Shown here: positions 1-10,010 of the stretch, in pieces
Numbering within the stretch: position 1 is the stretch's first letter
Layout of the letters: each line of letters opens with the position of its first letter
Assembly: GCF_001039355.2 (NCBI RefSeq)
Contig: NW_019775863.1
Coordinates: forward strand, 15,578 to 54,911
Direction of reading: 5' to 3'
Source of the DNA: Lingula anatina
Lineage: Eukaryota; Brachiopoda; Lingulata; Lingulida; Lingulidae
Length of the DNA stretch: 39,334 bases
Notes under the pieces: generated by a model
Told to the model about the DNA's origin: nothing
What the model saw: the letters and a program-made list of their open reading frames with translations, nothing else
Databases searched by the model: none
Made by a program: the position numbers and the translations under genes

Positions 1-150
1 CCTGGGGTGTTGACAGACTGCCATTTGTGCCAGAAAAAAGCATGCCCTGAGTAAAATTTGATCTAGGTACGGAAAGGTTTCATGGTGAAAGGTACACTTT
101 TTTAGCAAAAATCCCCCCACCTCGAAATGGTTAGCTACGGGTTAGGTGGA
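1..150 (-). repeat. Fragment of the GCCCGTAGCCAG-type dispersed repeat (copy 1)
   Basis: Read on the minus strand it begins near AACCCGTAGCTAACCATTT and continues through GTACCTAGATCAAATTTTAC. It aligns by eye along most of its length with copies at 7096, 7640 and 34343. It is cut by the window edge. Confidence 0.6.
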
Positions 151-1815
151 AAATTGCTCTTACCACTTTTTTTCTGCCACTTGGCAGTTGAACAATAACC
201 AGCTTAACATCAAAATTAAACACTTATGTTGACTATAACTATGTTTCAAACAACATTGTTTTGTCAAAATCAACCTGATGATTTATTGAAATCAGCAGTT
301 CTGATTGAGCTTCATTTCTGAACTGCATTACAGTAGTTCTGGACCAGTTCACAGCCAGTCTTTCTTACTCTAATGAGAACAGAGCCATCTGGAGCTCACT
401 GCCTTTCTTTTGCCATCCACTCTGGAATCTTTTGGGAGTTGAAACAAGTTGCTTAGTTAATAACAACCAGAATGCCAAGTGATCACAAGAGCATTTTGAT
501 TGTATAACATTTGGTGTCTCAGAATAATACACTGTATCGCATCATCTTCATGCAAACCTGTCATCTTTTTAAAATCTCCCTCAAGCCCTGACATTTCGAT
601 TATCTAATAACAACTTCAGGCAGGTTCCTTTTTAAATTACACGATGCTGCAAAAAGAAATCTAATCTTAAATTGGAAATTATGGCATTCATGTACGTACC
701 TTCTTCCTTCTACAAAATATAATGTTTTAAGGCAATCTGCAAGCTTGAAAATTCCCCACAGCTTCCTATATTTCCTTATTCAGACCTTCAGATACTAAAA
801 TCTCTCAAATAACAGTTTATCTGGAGGGTACCTTGTGTCTTTATTATGTTCATAATGGAGACCGAATTTCACATAACATAATGAAAATCAGAAACTCAAA
901 AATGAGTCAAAAGACTAATTTTCTCAACACTTTAAGATAGGTTTACTTCAGTGAAAATGGAAAACTTTTTTTTTACTTTGGTCTATAAAAATCTCACAGG
1001 CAATGCATGTTTAAAAGCTATATACAGTAGATTATATCTTAAATTTAGATAAACAGGATATTAATCACAAAATTTGCCTAACTTGGCCATTGCTGCAATC
1101 TACAGTACTAGTATGGTAATATGAAAACCACCCATCACTCTGGGACACATTGGTATTCTGCAAGGACCACTGGCATTAAGTCAACTCTGGTAAACCAGCT
1201 ATCATACAGATATGAAACCTGGGCAGGCCACAGAATGATAAATTACACGTTAAGTGCATGATTGCATGAGTACTAATTTGCCATTTCTTCCCACTTTCAC
1301 AGACACTTGCTTAGTTTATCATTCCTGGTGCAAGCTGAAAATAACAGCGACACACTTTGATTTCTTTACAAAACTAGATAGAAAATGCCATTGTTTGGGA
1401 ATGAGATGGTTCTTGAATCATCAAAAAGATTGCCCTGTTTAAATGTGACATTGTTCAACACGTAACCATCACTATGACAACTTTACTTTCACTTGTAGCA
1501 TTTACATTCATCCTATAATCTTGTCATTTAAATGTCAACAAATTTTTTTCAGTTAAAGCATACACATCCCTCATTTCTGTAACTACTTTAACTATCTTAT
1601 GAGAACAATTACGTATGTAAGATACATGTGCTTTAAACAATATTGTTCTTGATGATTTTCTTAACACTCATACCACTCTTTTTTAAAAAAATGCATCAAA
1701 AAATGTTCATATGACAAGAGGTTATCAATAGGGTATTCCTATTAGCATACAGTACAAACTGAAACAACAGTATTAACATTGAGAAATGATGGCACACATT
1801 TCATACAACACAATG
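151..1815. other. No gene recognised; 3' flank or terminal intron of the channel gene
   Basis: About 1.7 kb of AT-rich sequence with only short chance open frames. I looked on the minus strand for the conserved YVLINP...IVYLIR end of KCNT and did not find it. If it exists it probably lies left of the window. Confidence 0.5.
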
Positions 1816-1968
1816 TCATTTCATCATATCAGTACCATATTCCTCAGGCGGCATTCCCAGACTTCTCATACGACACTTCACCATTTGGCCGATTTCTTGG
1901 CGTTCCTGGGCCACTTGGTTGCTGGCGCTGTCCTCCATCATTTGGTTGGCTAGCCGTCCCAATGAAGC
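1816..1968 (-). CDS. KCNT1: KCNT/Slo2 channel, distal C-terminal exon (last one visible)
   Basis: Follows the acceptor ACATTGTTGTAG in phase 0. It encodes ASLGRLANQMMEDSASNQ, then VAQERQEIGQMVKCRMRS, then LGMPPEEYGTDMMK and a TGA stop. ERQEIGQMVKCRMRSLGM aligns with ERQELAELVKNRMKHLGL near the end of human KCNT1/2, so membership is firm. GC content and codon use stand out from the flanking AT-rich DNA. A different frame stays open longer here (60 codons from 2026 to 1844), but that frame runs through the acceptor and is not the coding one. The end is uncertain. In the family, roughly 25 further conserved residues (a YVLINP...IVYLIR strand) follow GYDEMND. Either translation stops at 1816, or a weak donor TATG|GTACTG ends the exon at 1836 and the last exon lies outside the window. 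Confidence 0.85.
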   Translation of the reverse strand, partial: ASLGRLANQMMEDSASNQVAQERQEIGQMVKCRMRSLGMPPEEYGTDMMK

Positions 1969-2457
1969 CTACAACAATGTAACAAAGTTGTGTGTTAATC
2001 TTCTCTGTTTGTACTATAAAACTCATAACATATCTGAGTTAATACAACAGCATGCAGATAAAAGCAAACACCACTGTTCTACAAGTTTCTAAACAGATAT
2101 TGATAATTAAGCAAACTCTTAATTAACAGACAGTCCAAACTGTAGGATGATTTGGTAACTTTCCACTATAAATACCCAATAAACATAATATACATTTAGA
2201 AAAGAGTGCTGGGCCTGTCTAACAAAAGAACTTCAGCAAGAAGATAAGGCAAGATAAATCAGCAGTAGCCCAATTAAATGGCAATTTTTGGCTGGTTTAC
2301 AAACAAAAAAAAGATGAAGTTAATATATTTTAAATCAATACTTCCATTATTAAAATTTAAGTGAAATACTGTGGGTTTAAAGCGTACAGATTAAGACCAA
2401 AGTTTTAATAATATAATATAATTTTCACCTGAAGTTCTTTTCTGAAATAAAGCATTG

Positions 2458-2772
2458 TTAAAGGGATAATAACTCTTCGTATGAGATCTATATTTCACAA
2501 TAAAAACATGTGAATAACTCGTAGAAATATAATATATTCTGTTTTACCACAAAAATGGCAGTTATGGCTATTATTCTGATATCTGAGCTTGTCTGTAGAC
2601 CACGTGACCTCCATTGATGGCTATACTCTGTTAAAATCTCTTAAGAGATTTTAACAAAAAACCAAACTTTTTATAAAAATGGATTCATTGACCATTGGTA
2701 AGTATGGGATAATTGTTGTTTGCTCCAGGAAAATTCATTTTTGGCTGAAACAAAGAGTTATTATCCCTTTAA
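2458..2772 (+). mobile_element. TTAA-ended MITE with CACGTG E-box, copy 1
   Basis: A 315-bp element with terminal inverted repeats TTAAAGGGATAATAACTC and GAGTTATTATCCCTTTAA. A central palindrome (AAAATCTCTTAAGAGATTTT) makes the two halves foldback. TTAA at both ends fits a piggyBac-like target duplication, though no transposase is present. It lies in the channel intron 1969-3520. CACGTG is at 2601-2606. Confidence 0.85.
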
Positions 2773-3520
2773 CTAATCATATAAAGTAAGTTTCCAAAGG
2801 ACTCAGAAACAAGGAATTGGATGGGTTGGCACTGGCAGCCATGTTTTTATAAAGAAAAAGCTGGGTCATATGCATTAAATTAAGGGTTCTGCAAAAATTA
2901 GTATCCTAAGTTTTTACACAGAATATATTTTCTGATCTTTTTCCATGAGGTTATACAGTTCAGGTTCATGTGTAGTTCTGCCAATAACTAAGATCTTCAT
3001 CAGCAATTTCTGGCACCAACAGATTCTGTAAGATCTATGTATTTGATAGTCTGACACCACCCATAGTTGTTGGCAATTTTTAATAACTTACTGTCAGTAT
3101 CATCTAGGCAAACGCATATTAAATAACATATATATTCAATCCTTCAGTGTAAGAAAGTGTGAAAGTGCACCAAAAAGATTCCCAGTCAGTTTTCATTATC
3201 TGCAACTTAGAGACCAAAATTGAAGCAATTCAAATTGCATACGTCTGGCCAAAATGCTTATTGCAAACAAAATATGTTTGACAAAACAACACAACCAAAA
3301 AAGCTATTACCTCGACATATCAATTGCATTTAATATTGTCTATGTAAAGCTTCTTCTATCTAAACTTATTTCCAATAGGATGAAGAAAAAAGATCACTAT
3401 GAAAGCCACTTTTTTCCAATCAAACTGAGTCGAACCATCTCAACTGCCATTTGACCTGGATGGCTATAAGATGGACTGACCCAACTTGACTGAAAAAGCA
3501 TCAAAAGAGAGCATACTTAC

Positions 3521-3616
3521 TAAAGGTGGTGTGCCTTTTGAGGGTCTACAACTAGAAGTAATATCACAGGAAGCAGACATGGTTTTCAAGGAACGAGAGA
3601 TCAAAGGTGTGGTACA
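3521..3616 (-). CDS. KCNT1: KCNT/Slo2 channel, probable variable C-terminal tail exon
   Basis: Predicted 96-nt exon (32 codons, phase 0 both sides). It lies between an excellent polypyrimidine tract ending CTTCTTGCACAG and a consensus donor TTA|GTAAGTATG on the minus strand. It encodes a Ser/Thr-rich segment: CTTPLISRSLKTMSASCD, then ITSSCRPSKGTPPL. I recognise no conserved motif. The assignment rests on splice signals, on phase agreement with both neighbours, and on its position between RCK2 and the final LVKNRM-like exon, where vertebrate KCNT proteins carry a long, poorly conserved Ser- and Arg-rich linker with phosphorylation sites. It could be alternatively spliced, because skipping it preserves the frame. 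Confidence 0.7.
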
Positions 3617-5009
3617 CTGTGCAAGAAGAGATGAAGAGAGAGAGAGAGGAAAAGATAGTGTTATTTACTCCACTGAGTCATACAAGTAGTGATTTATGCA
3701 GAAACATTGGTGCAAATTTAATACTACATTATGCTTACATCTGTGAACTCAAGCTATACATTGTATTTACATTACATACATTTTAGTTTGCTGAGATTCT
3801 AATCACTAATTACTGCATGTAGAAATAAACAACTTAAAAGGTTAATGTGAATTTTTTGTTCAGTTTGAGAGAGAAAATTGCAAAAGTTACCCAAATTCTA
3901 TTAAGAAACATGATTAAAACATCTGCAGTTCTGTAGCACATCAGCCAACAGAATACCAAGCACATGTCAGATAAAGCAGCCAGTATGAACTAGGTTACAT
4001 GTACTAATAACAGTTGACTAAGACGGGCACTGCCCTGACTGCAGTTACTGGAGACATCAGTAATATGGATAGGCATATGTTTGTGTCAACTCATATATTT
4101 AAGACATTTGCACAAAGAGAAATGGAGATGCATCCATTACCAGTAAATGAATGTATAAGTATTATCAATGATGTGTCAGCTGGCTCTTCAACAATTATAA
4201 TATAGCACACAACAATAATTAAAAGAAGTTATCTGAGGCCGGTTCCACAATAGTGTTTAAGAAAAGGGTCTAAACTTTTAGATAAATAAAAAAATTGGCA
4301 AACTTCTGTATGAAATAAATTATTTATAAGATAAGTCCGTGACAGTTTTCTTAAATAAAATATTGGTCTGAAAAAGCCATGCCTTTCCTGTAATAAAATG
4401 GTTATATTATTTCACTGAACTTTTATATTAATCCTGATTATCCTGGGTCACAGGAGACAGAAATCATGGTTTTACTATAAGTTTTTTTATCAATTTTTGA
4501 TCCTAAAAATGATCTTGTGAATCTGGCTGCTGTTGACATGGGGCCATTCTGAATGAGTGAGCGCACATGTACACCGACTCTATGTGGGACTTGCTGATTG
4601 CAATTAGTCTGTTTTCAATCTATTTGTGTGATCACCAACTTCTCTGTATTCTACACAATGCCAGGAAGAGACCTCTTAGTCTGATTATATTCAGCAAGAG
4701 TCCCCTTGGAGTTAGTGAGCAGTGGCTATTGCAACTTTACTCAATCTTAACTGCCCTCTATTTGTGACCTGCATAATAAAACTGATGTGATGACATGGTG
4801 GCAGTCAGCAGATTAATATAGGACATGAAACATTAATAGATTTAACATGTCAATACACATGTCAATACAATGTCCAATGTGCCACTACTCAGGACATGCC
4901 ATGTATATGTGTGTGACATTGGTAACAGATGTTTGTGACTACACTGGCCATTTGATATACAAATATATTTGAAATGTCAGTATGTCTGACGTGTGGTGTG
5001 ATATTACAC
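3617..5009. other. Intron of the channel gene, nothing further recognised
   Basis: Contains a CT-rich polypyrimidine tract next to 3616 (GA repeat on the plus strand, 3634-3650) and short chance frames only. The phrase CATGTCAATACA occurs twice at 4846-4868. Confidence 0.6.
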
Positions 5010-5153
5010 CTGCCATACCGTAGATGATATAGGTAGCATCTGGTGGGTTTGTGACCTGTAGATTCCGATGGGTATTTCACATGTCGTGGAACACAGTTTC
5101 TGATACAGCCTGCCGTACGTCCTGATCCACATGTGGTCCCTTGTAATACGCAT
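5010..5153 (-). CDS. KCNT1: KCNT/Slo2 channel, internal exon (end of conserved RCK2, start of tail)
   Basis: Begins after the strong acceptor TTTTTCATTCTCCAG and reads MRITRDHM, then [18 protein letters not shown], then [15 protein letters not shown] proteins have [20 protein letters not shown] then an IPIGIYRT stretch at this point. The initial Met is therefore internal, not a translation start. The 3' end is less certain. Donor CAG|GTGTAA gives the end stated here (144 nt, 48 codons). ACG|GTATGG would end the exon at 5019. Both keep phase 0. After IYRSQTH the sequence becomes the poorly conserved, probably disordered tail seen in all family members. Confidence 0.92.
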
Positions 5154-6157
5154 CTGGAGAATGAAAAACAAGTACAGTGTACTAGTAGGGATACAACTTG
5201 AGTACCACTTCATGCATGACAGAAGTTTTATACACTGATAAATACCAGCGGGAGAGATAGAGTTGATGGTTAATACTGCTATCTTTGACAAACATTCCAA
5301 TTGCTTTATCCTTCACACTTTGTGGATTTGTTTTAATTTCCCTTCATTCTGAAAGAATCAGCTTTGGATCTTGCAATAATCAGACACAATTACCACCTGT
5401 ACAATGAGAGCTAATTTATCCTTCGCAACATTCAGAATGGAAAAAAAGAGAGAAATGGGTGGGAGGGGGGGAGGGAGAGAATAGATGCAAATATTCAATT
5501 ATAGTGAAATATCTTTCAAATGTTCAAAATTAGTTCTGTCGTTATCGCAGGGCATTTTTTTATCAAATGGGAGGATTTGATCTCGAACGTATTTCAACAA
5601 AATGGTTGGTGCAGGGGCAGGTAAAAACTAATCCAAACCTTAGAGAAGAGCAGTATTTCCCAATAGAATTTCCAAACCATTTTAACTGAGCTGGGTTAAA
5701 AAAAAAAAAAAAGAACTGACCGCAAATCAAGTGCACAATTTCATACATTTTGTCTATGTAAATTATCAATCTGATTCATTTTCAGTCATGTCCCATGCCA
5801 CATGTCCTGGTGGGTGTGCAATTTTCCAAGTGAAAGCCATTAAAAGCAATCATGTTATCAGCATGCAATCACATTATCAACAGAGCACCTTGAGTCACAG
5901 GGAACCAATGTGAAAGAATTGAAAGCTGATTGATAAAAGCTCAGTAATAAACCCCCAGGAACACTGGATGGTATCTATTATGCATTATATCTATAAAGCT
6001 TTAAATTTATTCAGCCGTGTAGAGAATGGTAAAATTGATACCTATCAAGAGACCAAATGTTAATTTATCACAAAGACTGGTAAACACACTGTATGGGTTG
6101 GTTCATGTGTCTCTTCGCACTACCTGCATCCCAAGTTTAGGATCAGTCATGTCTTTA

Positions 6158-6378
6158 AAACCCTTTTACACTGAACGGCGTCCTTCCTGCATCCTTTGTG
6201 TGACCATGAAACTGGCATTGCTGTGGTTGTTAAAAGGAGGCACAAGCATCGCTTTAGTTGCTAAATGAATCCTCAATGATTGGCCAGTTGTCGGCACGTA
6301 AAGTATTATTTTTTACTTTCAAATGGGGCCGTACTACATGGACGTAGAAAGGACGCCGTCCAGTATAAAATGGGGTTT
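6158..6378. mobile_element. Foldback MITE with about 38-bp terminal inverted repeats
   Basis: The left end AAACCCTTTTACACTGAACG, continuing GCGTCCTTCCTGCATCC, mirrors the right end. Its complement reads AAACCCCATTTTATACTGGA, then CGGCGTCCTTTCTACGTCC. The element is about 221 bp, non-coding and seen once in the window. Confidence 0.7.
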
Positions 6379-6570
6379 ACCACAGACACCAGAATTCCCA
6401 GTAACATACCAATCAGGTGTCCTCTCTTTTAAAAACCAGCTGATATCTATGTTCAAACTTGTACAAATCATTTTTATCTGCGATTGGTTTTGAAATTACC
6501 CAAATTAAAAAAAATAATTAAATTCAAGGAACATTGATGAAGTAGGTTGTACAGTAATTAAATGTGTAGT

Positions 6571-6630
6571 ATGTGCATGTGCATGTGAGCGCGTGTGTGT
6601 GTATGTGTGTATGCATGTGCATGTGTGTGA
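6571..6630 (+). repeat. TG/CATG microsatellite
   Basis: Irregular TG and GCATG repeats (for example GCGTGTGTGTGTATGTGTGT) directly downstream of the donor of exon 6642-6725. On the transcript this is a CA-rich intronic tract, the type of element that hnRNP L can bind in animals. Any effect on splicing is speculation. Confidence 0.75.
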
Positions 6631-6641
6631 AGTGCACTTAC

Positions 6642-6725
6642 ACAGGACAAATGCCCAGAGCCTGCAGCCTGATCAATCCCCAGTAGAAGACGTACAAAAG
6701 TGATGAGATAATCCTTCACAAAGGC
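6642..6725 (-). CDS. KCNT1: KCNT/Slo2 channel, internal exon (RCK2)
   Basis: An 84-nt exon (28 codons, phase 0 at both ends), with acceptor CATTCCAG and donor TGT|GTAAGTGC on the minus strand. It encodes AFVKDYLITFVRLLLG followed by IDQAAGSGHLSC. The family sequence directly after LDTLLYQ is SFVKDYMITITRLLLG followed by a GSG(Y/F)L loop, so the match and its order are unambiguous. These residues are late helices and strands of RCK2. The exon lies between 9909-10010 upstream and 5010-5153 downstream. A foldback transposon (6158-6378) and a TG-rich microsatellite (6571-6630) sit in the intron just downstream, the microsatellite within about 15 bases of the donor. Confidence 0.93.
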
Positions 6726-7095
6726 CTGGAATGAAACATTTAAAACTAATCTAGTTTTCCCTTCATCAAATATCAGTATTAAAAGAATGAAATAACTGTC
6801 AAAAGGAATTCATTACATCATTGATGTGTCCATGCTTTTGTTATGTTTTTCAATGTTCATTACTCCCTAGCTATTATCTACCATTTTAATTACCTAGAGA
6901 AAAGATTGAATAAAACCAATGATCGAATAAGATGGAGACTCAAAGTATGAAAAATCTTTATGTAAAACAACAGCATACTCAGATATGAAAAACCCAACAT
7001 AATCCTAGCATCTGTTTTTAACTGCAATTCACCATCATAACCCCTGTTCTGTGTCTCTGGCCAAAGCTCATATTTTTCACTGCCTCTGCCAGGCC

Positions 7096-7250
7096 TGTAG
7101 ACAGCAATTTCAAAAGGGCGTGGGGTGGTTCATTTTCTGAAAAAGTGGACCTTTTGCCATGACACCTTAGTGTACCTAGATCAATTTTACCCAGAGCGGA
7201 CCTTTCCCAGCAAAAAGGGTGGTTTGTTTGACCCTCCTCCCCGGCTTCTG
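7096..7250 (+). repeat. GCCCGTAGCCAG-type dispersed repeat, copy 2
   Basis: Begins CCTGTAGACAGCAATTTCAA and carries the shared blocks GTGGACCTTTTGCCATGA and GTACCTAGATCAATTTTAC. It is in the channel intron 6726-9908. An open frame of 110 codons overlapping it is a by-product. Confidence 0.6.
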
Positions 7251-7639
7251 GCCTGTCTGTACTTAATCAAAAGCTATGACGCCAGATCACCTCAAATAAG
7301 AAAGAGGGAATCCAGACATCTTGGTATTTTGGAACACAAAGTATCACAACCACTGAAAAAAAGCAATCAATTTAATGTAACAGTAAACAATATTATGTCA
7401 TGCAAAAAGATAATTCATCATGTCAAAAAAAAATCTTATCCAGCTGTGGTAAAATAATGTAGCAAGGGCTGAAAATTAAAAAAAAAAATCTTGTTCAAGT
7501 GCTACATGGATATAAGGGTAGTGTGTGCATGTATTAATTGTTTAATTGGTGGACTTCCAAGAAGATCATGGTCCTTAGCTTTCATATCAAGTGACACACT
7601 TATATTACATAAAAGTAAGCATGGCTTCCTAGTACGGCA

Positions 7640-7790
7640 CAAAACAGCCCGTAACCAGGAGGTGCATAAGAATCCCATTTTTGCAAAGAAAGGTCTTCTC
7701 TGGGCAAAATTTTATCTAGGTGCATGAAGGTTTGTTTTTTTTTTCCAAAAAAAGAACCCCCCTTTTGAAATTGCTGGCTATGGGCCTGTA
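7640..7790 (-). repeat. GCCCGTAGCCAG-type dispersed repeat, copy 3
   Basis: Both ends resemble the terminal motif, with AGCCCGTAACCAGGAGGTGC at the left and TTGCTGGCTATGGGCCTGTA at the right. That suggests short inverted termini and an element of roughly 150 bp. Confidence 0.6.
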
Positions 7791-7945
7791 TAAACCACTT
7801 CTTCTAGCTTCTTATACTGGTATGACTATTAAATCAAGTTGACATGCCAAGTCATAAACCAAATTAATTCATCTTTCATCCAAAACATAGCTTTAAACCA
7901 CACCTTCTTCAAATTTCTGGTTTGAAATTGACCTATTAATCCCTC
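7788..7945 (+). repeat. Dispersed repeat related to 33409-33560 (copy A)
   Basis: TATAAACCACTTCTTCTAGC, then GTTGACATGCC, AAGTCATAAAC and AATTAATTCAT recur in the same order and orientation at 33409. The family is unrecognised. The similarity is patchy, as expected of old copies. Confidence 0.55.
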
Positions 7946-8186
7946 CCTCCAGTTTGTAAAGTCCTCTTAATGAACATATGTCTACATTCATTTATTTCTG
8001 CTATATAAAACCTTTAAGGACCACTCCATGGGATTTTCCCTCCACAATGAATTTTCCTGCGATACAGAGGAATTTTTCCTTTGCCTACTTTTCCTACAGA
8101 TTTATTGCTTGACAACTCCTTGCACTTGGATTTGATGCTGTATTCCATTTTTAGTTTAGAACTTTAGTTTAAAATGGCTGCATTCA

Positions 8187-9305
8187 GAACGGGCCCCTTT
8201 AGAACAGCTGACTAACTAATGGCCAACCCACTAGAATATTTCCCCATCAGGAATCTATTCAGTGCCTATTAGCAGATAAGACAACAAGCGTTTTAGTGGG
8301 TCGCCATACATGGAGAAAACATATAAAAATATTTTTAAGGGAGGGGGAATCCCATGGCATGGCCCTTTAACCTGCATTTAGGAAGGTCACTTATAAATGA
8401 CATCTCTACACAATTAATTATCTCTTAGGGGTAATTTTGTCTACGGTAGCCCTTAAGTGACCTGGCTTGGCAAACTACTCAAGATAAAAGCCACTGCTGT
8501 CTACTTAATCAGCTACATGAACATCAAACCAAGCAACTGAATGGTTTGTTCCCTGCTCTGGCAAAATAAGAAAAGCATTTTAATATAAACTGAGTATGAC
8601 ATCTTTATTAGAAATGGCAAAAATACATTTCTTTCCATAAGAAGACCATTTCAGGAAACCTGAACATTGGACACACAAATTATGATTACATAAGACTAGA
8701 AATGATAAACGTGTAATTTTGTTTTTCAATTTTTATAATTTACTACAATACATATCACATATAATTTATTTCTTTACCATTTAAAGTTCATATAAAAACA
8801 CCCAAATGTTGGGCTATTTCATTTAAATAAAGGTGTCTGATCCCAGATGTTATTTTCAAAATGACTTTCACACAAAACTATCACCTAATTCCACTATTTC
8901 ACCTCAACATTCCCAGATTAAGCAGATCAAACATGGCCGACCCACATTAAAGCAGAGCCAATTAATCCACTAATGATCTCTCTGCAGAGGTCTAGCAATC
9001 AAACCTCAGTGCCAAGAATTAATCCGTTTAATGGCGCATGTGAATGCAGGGAGAGACCATCAGCAGATTAGTCAGCTATGCTTTTAAGTGGGTCAGCCAT
9101 ATTTAATCCACAGATCTGTTAGTCTGCAGATCAACTTGTCCTGAATGCCCTCTTCTAAAGCCCCATTCAGAACAGAGGACTAACTAGTCCCATGGTCAAA
9201 TATGGCCGACCCACTTGAATACTTCCCCATGGGATATCTATTCAGTGTCTATTAGCGGATTAGACTTCAAGCTTTTTAGTGGGTTGCCATATTTGACACC
9301 AGATT
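8187..9305. mobile_element. Cluster of three related foldback elements
   Basis: Three segments (about 8187-8315, 8890-9160 and 9165-9305) share blocks such as CATTCAGAAC, ATATGGCCGACCCACTTGAA and CTATTAGC. Each is self-complementary: TGGCCGACCCAC on one arm faces GTGGGTTGCCATA or its like on the other. The middle copy has the longest stem. All are non-coding, in the channel intron 6726-9908. They look like relatives of the 12271 element by the shared motifs CATTCAGAA and ATATGG. Confidence 0.6.
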
Positions 9306-9908
9306 GCGACCTAATTCACAAAATTAACCAAAACATTCGTTCTGGCATGGACAAAGTCTACTACCCATAACTTAAGGGGTACTTACATTCATTTAGGACA
9401 TGTAAGTCAATGCAAATATCACGAGTTGCTAATTAAAAGTTTCAAAATTCTAAATGAAATACATCTGATATGACTGCTGGACAGTTTGGGTTTCAGTCTC
9501 AAGGCAGATAAGCAACATTCACAACTGGAAACACAAAATTGATTTTTCTTTCTTTTTTTTTCCAGAAATTAATGGTGGATTCCAATTTATATTTTCATCA
9601 TGCTTCCTATCACTCCCTGAATAAAATTGTTTTGGCTTTAATGCAAAATAAATGTCTGGCCTTGAAAGAAGATAAAAATGAGCATCCAGAACACCTAATT
9701 TAGAAAAATGTGGTATAAAATTACAAAGCATGTCTGCCGGCTGTCTGTCAATTTATTTGTCACATTGCAAGCTCTATTTCTGTATCTATTTCACAGTTTG
9801 GATAAAATATCTTGCAGGGTATATTTCAATCTATTTTGATGCAAGCTCTATTTCAGTGTGAAAATCCAATTTTGGGTAAAAACAACAAACTACAGCGTAA
9901 GTTCTCAC

Positions 9909-10010
9909 CTGATAGAGCAAGGTATCCAGCATGCTGGCGCTGAACACATTCCCGGCTGCAAACGGCAGTCTGAACATATAGGAGATGTGGGAACCCCGCT
10001 CTTTTTCTTT
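9909..10010 (-). CDS. KCNT1: KCNT/Slo2 sodium-activated K+ channel, internal exon (RCK2 core)
   Basis: Internal coding exon of 102 nt (34 codons, phase 0 on both sides), too short to appear as an open frame of its own. It is bounded on the minus strand by the acceptor ATGTTTTAG and the donor CAG|GTGAGAA. It encodes [17 protein letters not shown] followed by [17 protein letters not shown]. From memory, Slack and Slick (KCNT1/KCNT2) carry [20 protein letters not shown] here, and insect Slo2 matches even more closely. In the family this is the RCK2 domain of the cytoplasmic gating ring, which couples sodium binding to pore opening in neuronal plasma membranes. It leads into exon 6642-6725 without a gap in the known protein order. 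BK (Slo1) channels carry a related but clearly different LTQPFACG motif, so Slo2 is the better call. Confidence 0.93.

Larger units (their letters stand above)
5154..6641. other. Intron of the channel gene
   Basis: Holds a G-rich tract (5457-5480), a 13-bp A-run near 5700, one foldback MITE (6158-6378) and a TG/CATG microsatellite (6571-6630). No coding signal was seen on either strand. Confidence 0.6.

Noticed and set aside
1844-2026. 60-codon minus frame reading GFIGTASQPNDGGQ
   Set aside because: It is a different frame of the real channel exon and reads through the splice acceptor. Phase 0 from 1968 gives the homologous protein instead.
9384-9400. Minus-strand donor AAT|GTAAGTACC in the channel intron
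   Set aside because: No acceptor with an open frame lies upstream of it, and the flanking channel exons already join without a gap in protein homology.
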